A stretch of 35,963 nucleotides of DNA from assembly GCA_022799755.1 (NCBI GenBank), contig JAAWOU010000031.1, positions 1-35,963 on the forward strand, in the 5' to 3' direction. The translations under genes and the position numbers were made by a program. Origin of the DNA: Lachnospiraceae bacterium. Its GTDB lineage: Bacteria > Bacillota > Clostridia > Lachnospirales > Lachnospiraceae. How positions within the stretch are numbered: position 1 is the stretch's first letter; each line of letters opens with the position of its first letter. The notes below the pieces were generated by a model that saw only the letters and a program-made list of their open reading frames with translations, was not told where the DNA came from and did no database searches. Shown one piece after another: positions 1-7,076 of this stretch.

Positions 1-1029
1 CGCGGGGATCTGTCGGAAGCGGTCCGCAATCTGGACAGCCCCCAGTTTATTATGCTTCTTTCAAACAATGCCCAGTTTGAGGAGCATGTGAAAGCCCTTG
101 AGAAACTTTACCCCGGCATCCCCAGCATCGGATGCATCGGTATGAGCTACGACACCAAAGTAGTAGAAAACGGCGTGGGCGTCATCGCTTTCTCAGGAGG
201 GGTCAGCGCTACGGCAAATGTGCTGGAGCAGGTATCCGTCATGCCCGTGAAGTACATAGACCGTCTGGAGACGGATATCAGAAAGATAAACGCCTCCAAA
301 CAGGACACCGTCTGCATCGATTTCTGCAGCGGAAACGATGCCTGTGTTCTGACTACAATCTATACATCATTAAAGAGCCGGGGCATACAGCTTGTGGGCG
401 GCACCGGCGACGGCGGAAAGGTATCGGCCAACGGCCGGGTCTATGAGGACTCCGTGGCCTACGCGCTTGTCCGCAACCAAAACGGCCGGGTTAAGACTTA
501 CAAGGAGAACATCTACCACCAGCTTGGCAATTACCGCTTCATCGCGTCCAACACGGACCGGGCCAATTACATCATCGGTTCCCTGAACGGCACTCCCGCC
601 AAACAGGTGTACCAGAGTATCCTGAATGTGACGGATCAGCAGATTCTGACACAGACTTTCAAGAATCCTTTCGGCAAGCTCAACGGAAGCGACACATGCA
701 TCGTGTCCATCAAGGAAGTCAACGGCAATTCCCTGGCCTGCTTCCGGCAGGTAAATGATTCCGATGTGTTGACTCTGCTGGAACTGGGCGATTACCCTGC
801 CATCGTACGGAATACCATACAGAATATCTGCCGCGATTTTCCCAAACGCTCCGCAGTCTTCTCTGTAAACTGCCTGTTCCGCTACAAGCTTTTCACCGAG
901 CACGGCTATATGAACACCTACCTGCATGAAATGGGCAAACTCGGCAGTCATGCGGGCCTGGTGGGTTACGGGGAACATTACAACAATCAATTCGTGAACC
1001 AGTCCATGACCTGCGTCGTGTTTGAATGA
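1..1029 (+). CDS. FIST-domain sensory protein, 5' end missing
   Basis: The frame is open from base 1, so the start codon lies outside the window; 342 residues are visible. An internal ATG at 52 is not a credible start because the coding sequence runs through it. The sequence has the FIST_N then FIST_C layout: glycine-rich strands such as GCIGMSY and GGTGDGGKVSANG in the first half, and in the second half a beta-rich part ending in the GYGEHY and MTCVVFE region. FIST domains are proposed small-ligand (amino-acid-like) sensors found next to chemotaxis or cyclic-nucleotide output proteins. No membrane segment or signal peptide is seen, so a cytoplasmic location is expected. The next gene, 52 nt downstream, is a soluble chemotaxis-type protein, which fits a sensor/output pair. 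The family call is confident; the ligand is unknown. Confidence 0.85.
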   Translation, partial: RGDLSEAVRNLDSPQFIMLLSNNAQFEEHVKALEKLYPGIPSIGCIGMSYDTKVVENGVGVIAFSGGVSATANVLEQVSVMPVKYIDRLETDIRKINASKQDTVCIDFCSGNDACVLTTIYTSLKSRGIQLVGGTGDGGKVSANGRVYEDSVAYALVRNQNGRVKTYKENIYHQLGNYRFIASNTDRANYIIGSLNGTPAKQVYQSILNVTDQQILTQTFKNPFGKLNGSDTCIVSIKEVNGNSLACFRQVNDSDVLTLLELGDYPAIVRNTIQNICRDFPKRSAVFSVNCLFRYKLFTEHGYMNTYLHEMGKLGSHAGLVGYGEHYNNQFVNQSMTCVVFE

Positions 1030-1081
1030 CGTCAGGATCATGTACCGGTAGCATGACGGAATTGAAATCAGGAGGATTAAA

Positions 1082-2032
1082 ATGTTGTTTTCAAGGAAAG
1101 GACACCCAAAAAACGGGCAGGTGCGCCACGATGAAAAAAGCCTCTATCCCGTGCTGCACATAACGGACAGCTTAATGGAATACCAGAAAGAACTGGCCAA
1201 AAAAGAAGTGGAATCCCTGTTTGAGCTGAGCCTGATCGGCAATTCTTTCAACGGCGTACTCAATGAGACCGACCAATTCCAGGCACAGCTTCAGGAATTC
1301 GGACAGTCTTTTACCAGTATCAATCAGGCTGCCGGACAGTTCGACCAGGTGCGGACCGACATCACCCAGACCGTGTCCAAAGCCCAGAACATGGTAGAGG
1401 AGCTCAAGGCAACTTCCGCAAACGTGCAGAAAACCTACGGTGAGATGGAGCACACTTTCGACTATCTGCAGACGGCTATCAAGAGCATTCAGCAGTGCAT
1501 GGGCAAGATCGTATCCATCGCCGACGAGACCAATATCCTGGCCATAAATGCCTCCATCGAGGCGGCCAGAGCCGGGGAGCAGGGCAAAGGGTTCGCGGTG
1601 GTTGCGGAAAAGGTGCGTGAGCTGGCCAAGGAGATCAAGGCTCTCACCGACGACGTGGACACCGGCATACATAATGTTGAATCCGGGGCAAGCCAGCTTA
1701 ACGCCAGCATCCTGGCATCCCAATCGGCTCTGGACCAGGGATTCGGCATCGTCAACGGCACCTCCGAATCTTTCCAGCAGATCAGCACCGTGGCAGAGGG
1801 CGCCTCTGCCGTACAGACGGAAATTTCCGGCGTCATCTCCGACTCCCAGGGTTCGCTGCAGATGCTCTGTCAGTTTTTCGAGGGGGTTAAGCTCAAGTAC
1901 CAGGAAGTGGTAAAGCATATCGGCCGGGCCAGCAATCTGGGCACCACCAAGAGCGCCATGTTTGAGGACATAGACAATATGCTTTCACAGATCCCTCCCA
2001 TCATCCGGGATACGGATCCCAGAAAAGAATGA
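1082..2032 (+). CDS. Soluble methyl-accepting chemotaxis-type signalling protein
   Basis: A 316-aa protein preceded by AGGAGGATTAAA at good spacing. Residues 30-140 are heptad-rich helix. Residues 141-185 hold the conserved MCP signalling hairpin, with [21 protein letters not shown] and [13 protein letters not shown], which is the CheA/CheW contact tip. A further helix follows to the C-terminus. No transmembrane segment or periplasmic ligand domain is present, so this is a cytoplasmic receptor of minimal form. Its ligand input is probably the FIST protein encoded just upstream, which has no output domain of its own; this is inference from gene order. No cheA, cheW or flagellar gene is in the window, so whether it controls motility or another process cannot be told. 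Confidence 0.9.
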   Translation: MLFSRKGHPKNGQVRHDEKSLYPVLHITDSLMEYQKELAKKEVESLFELSLIGNSFNGVLNETDQFQAQLQEFGQSFTSINQAAGQFDQVRTDITQTVSKAQNMVEELKATSANVQKTYGEMEHTFDYLQTAIKSIQQCMGKIVSIADETNILAINASIEAARAGEQGKGFAVVAEKVRELAKEIKALTDDVDTGIHNVESGASQLNASILASQSALDQGFGIVNGTSESFQQISTVAEGASAVQTEISGVISDSQGSLQMLCQFFEGVKLKYQEVVKHIGRASNLGTTKSAMFEDIDNMLSQIPPIIRDTDPRKE

Positions 2033-2039
2033 GGCTGCC

Positions 2040-2063
2040 GGGGCTGTCGGAAATGACAGCCCC
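2040..2063 (+). terminator. Possible weak terminator or attenuator hairpin after the MCP gene
   Basis: A 9-bp perfect stem (GGGGCTGTC / GACAGCCCC) with a 6-nt loop begins 8 nt after the MCP stop codon and ends just before the ribosome binding site of the response regulator. It is followed by ATTCTCATCC rather than a run of T, so full termination is doubtful. It may only reduce read-through from the FIST/MCP genes into the two-component pair. Confidence 0.4.
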
Positions 2064-2097
2064 ATTCTCATCCACAGATTTTCAAAGGAGGCAGCAT

Positions 2098-2760
2098 ATG
2101 CATATCCTGATCATAGAAGACGATGCGGACTTCCGCCTGGAAACGGCAGCTCTTTTGCGCAATTCCCTCTACCGGGTCACCGCATTGGAAGAATTCGGCA
2201 ATATCGCTGCAAATCTTTCCTCCATCTGTCCGGACCTGATTCTGCTGGACTTAAACCTCCCGGGGCAGTCCGGCTTTGACATCTGCGCAAAAATCCGCAG
2301 ATTCTCCGACGTCCCCATCATCTTCGTCACCGGGCGGTCGGATTCCTCGGACGAGGTCACCGCTCTGATAGGAGGCGGGGACGACTACATCACCAAGCCT
2401 TTCCCGCCCGCCGTCCTGCTGGCCCATATCACCGCAGTGCTGAAGCGGGCAGGCAAAAGGGAGGCAGAGCCGGTTCTGGAGCATCTGGGCGCACAGCTGG
2501 ACCTGGCCCGAGGCTGTATCCGCTTTCAGGGCGCAAGCGCCGAACTGACCAAAAACGAGTTGAAAATATTGAGCTGCCTGTTCCGGCACAGGGAAAGCTT
2601 CGTGTCCCGGGCGGAACTGATCGAATATCTGTGGGACAATTCCGTCTTTCTGGACGACAACGCTCTGAGCATACATGTGACCCGCATCCGCGGGAAGCTG
2701 GCGGATCTGGGACTGAGGGATTTCATCCGGACAAAGCGGGGAATGGGGTATTCCATATGA
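2098..2760 (+). CDS. OmpR/PhoB-family response regulator, BceR-like
   Basis: Start chosen at the ATG at 2098, which has AAAGGAGG seven bases ahead; an upstream in-frame ATG at 2029 has no such site. The protein has 220 aa. A receiver domain spans residues 1-115, with the acidic pair D8/D9, phospho-acceptor D51 in LLDLNLPG, T78 and K100. A winged-helix DNA-binding domain (about 125-220) has the typical C-terminal RTKRGMGYSI. The stop codon overlaps the kinase start (ATGA), so the pair is translationally coupled. BceR-type regulators activate antimicrobial-peptide detoxification transporters; the matching transporter genes are at 20175-22580 rather than next door. The exact subfamily is inferred mainly from the kinase partner. 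Confidence 0.9.
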   Translation: MHILIIEDDADFRLETAALLRNSLYRVTALEEFGNIAANLSSICPDLILLDLNLPGQSGFDICAKIRRFSDVPIIFVTGRSDSSDEVTALIGGGDDYITKPFPPAVLLAHITAVLKRAGKREAEPVLEHLGAQLDLARGCIRFQGASAELTKNELKILSCLFRHRESFVSRAELIEYLWDNSVFLDDNALSIHVTRIRGKLADLGLRDFIRTKRGMGYSI

Positions 2761-3788
2761 AATTCACGGATTATTGCAAGGACAAACTGATGTTAATCAT
2801 GTTCCAGCTCTCCTGTCTGATGGCACTTACGGCTTTCCTCTGCGCCACGGGATACCCGGGCGGGTGCCTGTGCATCATCCTGGCCGGCTGGCTTTTTCTC
2901 TTCTGGGCCTGGTTCCTGACGGAATACTTTCGCAGGAAACGCTATTTTAACCGAACCAGGGAAATCCTGGAACAGGCCGAACAGAAATACCTGCTGGGAG
3001 AACTGATGCCCCGGTCTTTTAAGCTGGAGGACAGGCTCTACCGGGACATGATCTGCAGATCCAACAAATCCGCCATTGAGAAAGTCCGCGCCGCCGAGGA
3101 TGCCAGGCGGGAATACCGGGAATTCATCGAAAGCTGGGTTCATGAAATCAAAGCGCCCATCGCCAACATCTGTCTGCTGGGCGAAAAACGCAAAGACGAC
3201 ACTGCCCGCCGTATCCTGACGGAAAATCAGCAGACGGAGAACTATGTGGACATGGTCCTTTTCTACGCCCGCTCTGATCAGGTCTATCAGGACTATCTCA
3301 TAAAGGAGGTCTGTCTGCAGGAGACTGCGGAGGAGGTACTCCAAAAGAATAAATACGCCTTTATCCAGAACGGAATCCAGGCCCGAGTCGACTGCCCGGA
3401 CAGGGTGTATACAGATGTGAAATGGATCTCTTTCATTTTGAACCAGCTGGTACTGAATGCGGTAAAATACAGGCGGGATACAGATCCCCGGATATGGATC
3501 TCCACCGTCAGAGAGAGGAGAGGCGTGCGTCTGACGGTGGAAGACAATGGGATAGGCGTCCCGGAGGAGGAACTGCCAAGGATATTCGACAAGGGCTTCA
3601 CGGGAAGCAACGGCCGAAATCGGGGCCGCTCCACCGGCATGGGCCTGTATCTGTGCCGGAAGCTTTCCGGGAAGCTGGGGATAGCCATTTATGCCCAGTC
3701 CGCGGAACGGACGGGCACGAAAATCATACTGGAATTTCCAATCAGCAGTTACCTCTCCGGTTTTTCCTTTAGCCCGCCCGATACCTAG
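2757..3788 (+). CDS. Sensor histidine kinase, BceS-like intramembrane-sensing type
   Basis: Start at the ATG overlapping the regulator stop by 4 nt; 343 aa. Two TM segments lie close together (about 13-31 and 35-56) with almost no extracellular loop, as in intramembrane-sensing kinases that rely on a BceAB transporter to detect the drug. The H-box is ESWVHEIKAPI with H129; the N-box has N234 in LNQLVLNAVKY; the G1 box has D263 in DNGIG; the STGMGLYLCRKL lid region is characteristic of the BceS group. The family is recognised from these motifs. It would phosphorylate the upstream regulator. Usually the transporter follows directly; here the next gene is a convergent GH5 gene 22 nt away, and the likely transporter lies 16 kb downstream. 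Confidence 0.9.
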   Translation: MKFTDYCKDKLMLIMFQLSCLMALTAFLCATGYPGGCLCIILAGWLFLFWAWFLTEYFRRKRYFNRTREILEQAEQKYLLGELMPRSFKLEDRLYRDMICRSNKSAIEKVRAAEDARREYREFIESWVHEIKAPIANICLLGEKRKDDTARRILTENQQTENYVDMVLFYARSDQVYQDYLIKEVCLQETAEEVLQKNKYAFIQNGIQARVDCPDRVYTDVKWISFILNQLVLNAVKYRRDTDPRIWISTVRERRGVRLTVEDNGIGVPEEELPRIFDKGFTGSNGRNRGRSTGMGLYLCRKLSGKLGIAIYAQSAERTGTKIILEFPISSYLSGFSFSPPDT

Positions 3789-3810
3789 CGCCTAATAAGC
3801 CTTTCCCATG

Positions 3811-5241
3811 CTACTGAGCCGGAATGTAAACTCTCCTGTAAAATTTCTCCAGCACAAGCCGAAGTCCCGTATTCTCCTTAGACTGGCCCACCGCGGACCA
3901 CGCCTCCCTTATTTCCTCTATGGTGGCCGTCTCCAGATTCAGATTGGCATTTTTCTGGGAGCGGATCCCCCAGTAACTGTTTCCCTCTGTGGTTTTATAG
4001 GTCCAGGTGGTCCAGCTCAGGCCGTAATCATCCACAAGCTTCAGCGCCTTTTCCCAGGCTTTCAGATTGTTGAAGAATGTAAACTCTCCCAGATAACCGG
4101 GCACATCATAGTCTGCCCGGCGGATGTCGTTCAGACGTCCCCTCATATCTTCAACCTGTTTTCCCTCCAGGTTGTCATAATCCCCCCAGTAATAATGGTG
4201 ATACTCGTACATCACGTTCTCCCAGCCGTACTGCCCCGGATCCGGCAGGTCTTCCGCAAACCAGACAGCCTCCATGATTATGACATGGTTCCGGTCGATT
4301 TGACGTATCTTCCTATATGTTGTATCGTAAATATCCCATAACAGCTGATGAAGCTCCTCCGCAGACCGGGTCGCCTCATAGCGATAGCTGCTGTAAGCCT
4401 CGTTGAGCAGATCGTAGGCTGCCACCCACGGATTGTCCTGAAAGTGCTCCGCCACCGTCTCCCAGATCCTGTAGTAAAGTTCCTGGTTCGCCTGGGCGTT
4501 CTCCCCGAAGAAGAACTCGGAAGCCTTTTCTTTTTCCTCTCTTCCGTCTCTCCCGGAATGATCGGATCCGCTCTGGGACCCCGGCGCGCCGTGCATGTCC
4601 AGAATCACATAGATCCCCCTCTTTCCGGCCTCCTCCACGAACCAGTCAAGCCTGCTGCTCCAGTTTTCGTAAAATTCACCATTCTCATCCACCAGGTTGC
4701 GGTACCAGAACGGCAGACGGATACAGTTCATGCCGATCTGCTGACAATAGTCAAAGTCGTCTTCCGTCCAGTAGTGATCCTGATAGAGAGCCACCAGTTC
4801 CTCTCTGGTCCCCTTTCCGAAGCGTTCCTCCAGGATGGCATAGATATCCTCTTCCGCATAGACATTTTCGCTTTGTTTCGTGGTGGTCATCCAGAATTCC
4901 TGCAGCAGGTAGCCGCCTGCATTGGTCCCCCGCAGCTGCACCACCTCCCCCTGCCCTGCGTTGTCCCGCAGGACTTTCCCATCCGCACGAAGCATGGGAT
5001 TCTCGGCTGTTTTGTATTCCCTTTTTTCATATCCTTCCATTTCTTCCTCCTCCAAAAAAGCATCCGGCACCTTGGATCCCACCCGGACCTGCAATCTCTT
5101 TTCCCCGGTCTCTTCCGCAGACTCCTCCCGAGATTCACCGGACTTCGCAGAATCGTTCCACTCCTGATTTTCCTTTTCGCCGCCGCAGCCGCCAAGGAGC
5201 AGCACGGCGGCAATACACGCCAAATATTTTATTTTTTTCAT
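3811..5241 (-). CDS. Glycoside hydrolase family 5 lipoprotein (beta-glucanase-like)
   Basis: Start at ATG 5241 with AGGAGGCTT directly ahead; the longer frame to 5304 lacks a site. The protein has 476 aa. Residues 1-18 form a lipoprotein signal ending in LGGC (Cys19), then an acidic linker to about 60. The GH5 barrel runs from about 95 to 460: LRGTNAGG (103-110), CIRLPFW (173-179), LDMHGAPGSQSG (H217), acid/base E281 in LLNEA, H348/H349, and likely nucleophile E386 in LGEFTF. The HGAPGSQ signature is seen in exo-beta-1,3-glucanase-like GH5 members, so a beta-glucan oligomer substrate is reasonable but unproven. As an anchored enzyme it would trim oligosaccharides for the importers encoded upstream. 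It is the last gene of the operon, 7 nt after a permease gene, and converges with the kinase gene. Confidence 0.9.
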   Translation of the reverse strand: MKKIKYLACIAAVLLLGGCGGEKENQEWNDSAKSGESREESAEETGEKRLQVRVGSKVPDAFLEEEEMEGYEKREYKTAENPMLRADGKVLRDNAGQGEVVQLRGTNAGGYLLQEFWMTTTKQSENVYAEEDIYAILEERFGKGTREELVALYQDHYWTEDDFDYCQQIGMNCIRLPFWYRNLVDENGEFYENWSSRLDWFVEEAGKRGIYVILDMHGAPGSQSGSDHSGRDGREEKEKASEFFFGENAQANQELYYRIWETVAEHFQDNPWVAAYDLLNEAYSSYRYEATRSAEELHQLLWDIYDTTYRKIRQIDRNHVIIMEAVWFAEDLPDPGQYGWENVMYEYHHYYWGDYDNLEGKQVEDMRGRLNDIRRADYDVPGYLGEFTFFNNLKAWEKALKLVDDYGLSWTTWTYKTTEGNSYWGIRSQKNANLNLETATIEEIREAWSAVGQSKENTGLRLVLEKFYRRVYIPAQ

Positions 5242-5248
5242 AAGCCTC

Positions 5249-6145
5249 CTATTCGCCTGTGATTCCCGTGTTCTCGATTCCCTGAATAAACTGTTTCTGC
5301 ACAAATCCGTACAGCACCAGCAGGGGCGCTATGGAAATCAGCGTAGCTGCCATCTTATAGGCTTCATTGATTTTAAAGTTGCTGGTAGATCCCACACCGG
5401 CATTGGCGATTCCCTCAAACTGACTGTCAAACACGGACAGCTTCGCCGGCAGCAGATCCATGGAGCCGCCCAAAAACGTGGACGTCTGATAGGTCTCGTT
5501 CCAGTTCCAGACAAAGGCAAACAAAAATACGATCAGCACCGTGCTCACGGACAGCTTCACCGCAATATGATAAAAGGTCTGCAGAGGGCCTGCTCCATCG
5601 ATCATGGCGGCCTCGTCCAGGGAATAAGGCACCAGATTAAAGAAGTTCCAGCAGATCAAAATCAATATGGTGCTGTTGACCCCCTGTCCCAATACGGCCA
5701 TCAGCACCTGAGGGATGGGCGTGCCCAGAAACTGTATGCCGGTTGCCTGCTGAGCAAGAATAAAGATGATCAGCCTGGGAATCATTAGCAGCGCCGTAGG
5801 CAGAATAAAGGCCAGCAGAATCATTACAAACCAGAAATTCTTTCCCCTGAAACGGAACCGCGAAAGTCCATAGCCCGTCATGGCCGCCACAAAAGTCTGC
5901 AGCAGGGCCAGAAGCGCCGAAAAACCCATGGAGTTGATCAGGCTTCCGGGAATTTTCAGCACCTTCGCAGCTACCCTGAAGTTATTCAAAGTAGGATTCC
6001 TGGCAAGCCATTCTATGGATGGGTTGATGACATCAGCGGACGACATCAATGCCCTGGAGATCATCTGAAAAATCGGCTCCAGATAAATATATCCGATACA
6101 TGTCAGCAAAAGATAGGTCACTGCCTTTCCGATACGCTTTGCCAT
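5249..6145 (-). CDS. Carbohydrate ABC transporter permease, MalG-type (second pair)
   Basis: A 298-aa inner-membrane protein with about six TM segments and the binding-protein-dependent permease EAA loop at residues 178-197 (EAAMIDGAGP), which docks the ATPase. The N-terminus (TYLLLTCIGYIYLEPIFQMIS) and C-terminal half are typical of CUT1 family MalG/AraQ-type subunits. Its partner is the MalF-type gene 13 nt upstream. The distal sequence (FEGIANAGVGS) is divergent from the first pair at 11535-12413, so this is not a recent tandem duplicate. No ATP-binding subunit is encoded in the operon. The substrate is unknown; the GH5 enzyme immediately downstream points to a beta-linked oligosaccharide. 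Confidence 0.92.
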   Translation of the reverse strand: MAKRIGKAVTYLLLTCIGYIYLEPIFQMISRALMSSADVINPSIEWLARNPTLNNFRVAAKVLKIPGSLINSMGFSALLALLQTFVAAMTGYGLSRFRFRGKNFWFVMILLAFILPTALLMIPRLIIFILAQQATGIQFLGTPIPQVLMAVLGQGVNSTILILICWNFFNLVPYSLDEAAMIDGAGPLQTFYHIAVKLSVSTVLIVFLFAFVWNWNETYQTSTFLGGSMDLLPAKLSVFDSQFEGIANAGVGSTSNFKINEAYKMAATLISIAPLLVLYGFVQKQFIQGIENTGITGE

Positions 6146-6158
6146 AATACAGCCTCCT

Positions 6159-7064
6159 TTACCAATACTTATGGGTTTCCTTTATTTTTCGCTCACGAAA
6201 CAGCACAAACGCCGCCCCTATGATGAGCAGAACAATCAGGCTGTAGATCCAGGAGATCGTAGCCGCATAACCGAAGCCTCCGCTGGTGTTTGCCGTTCTC
6301 TCCTTGATCATTACCAGCACCGGATTGATGGTGTCCATGCCTCCCAGCTGCACAATGGTAAACACCGTGACGATCAGTGCCGTGGGGCGGATGATGGGCA
6401 TGGTGATCTTCCACAAAAGCTGCCAGCTGGTAGCGGAATCGATCCTGGCCGCCTCATACAGGCTGGGATTGATCTTCTGCAGCCCATTGATGAACAGCAC
6501 GATGGGTATTCCCGTAAACCACAGGATAACGGACAGATTGTCAAACAGAGACACCATCGCTGCGGCCGCCTGGGGCGAATAGCTTTGGATCATGCGGATC
6601 AAAAAGGAATGATACAGTTCATTCACCTGCCCCTCCACCTGGGGCGTCAGATTCATCAGCTGATACATCACCGGTCCCGACAGCACCACCACCGGCAGAA
6701 AATAAATCGTGCGGTAAACGGCCTTGCCCCTGACAATGCTGTTTAACAGCATGGCCAGAATAAAGGACATGATCACCACTACCAGTGTGTAAGGAACAAT
6801 CATTCCCAGAAAGGATACCAGTGCAGGCGTAAAATCCGTGTTCACCAGAAACAATTGCCGATAGTTATAAATCCCCGTAAACGCAATGTTAAATCCCCTG
6901 ATATCCTGTTTTACCTCCGTAAAGCTTAAGTAGATCGTCATCACAAAGGGAATCAGGGTAAAGACCAGAAAGCCCAGGATCCAGGGCATCATAAACAGGT
7001 AGCCGTACTTATCCTGTCTTCTTTGAAAGGATTTCGTTTTGCGTAGCTTCTTTTTCTGTGACAT
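6159..7064 (-). CDS. Carbohydrate ABC transporter permease, MalF-type (second pair)
   Basis: A 301-aa protein with a basic cytoplasmic N-terminus (residues 2-19), a first TM at about 22-47 (GYLFMMPWILGFLVFTLIPF), a further five or so TM segments and an EAA loop at 204-223 (EAARIDSATSWQLLWKITMP). This is the MalF/UgpA-type subunit of a CUT1 importer. A long periplasmic insertion rich in Gln/Tyr (about 138-170) lies between the middle TMs. It follows the DUF5696 gene by 12 nt and precedes its MalG-type partner by 13 nt. A solute-binding protein is not directly beside this pair; the two in the locus are at its 5' end. Confidence 0.92.
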   Translation of the reverse strand: MSQKKKLRKTKSFQRRQDKYGYLFMMPWILGFLVFTLIPFVMTIYLSFTEVKQDIRGFNIAFTGIYNYRQLFLVNTDFTPALVSFLGMIVPYTLVVVIMSFILAMLLNSIVRGKAVYRTIYFLPVVVLSGPVMYQLMNLTPQVEGQVNELYHSFLIRMIQSYSPQAAAAMVSLFDNLSVILWFTGIPIVLFINGLQKINPSLYEAARIDSATSWQLLWKITMPIIRPTALIVTVFTIVQLGGMDTINPVLVMIKERTANTSGGFGYAATISWIYSLIVLLIIGAAFVLFRERKIKETHKYW

Positions 7065-7076
7065 ACCCGTTCCCTC

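Noticed and set aside
3789..3810. Terminator between the convergent kinase and GH5 genes
   Set aside because: The 22-nt gap has no stem-loop or T-run; termination may occur inside the opposite gene.
4348..5262. 304-codon open frame on the + strand
   Set aside because: Antisense to the GH5 gene, whose catalytic residues and lipobox are clear.
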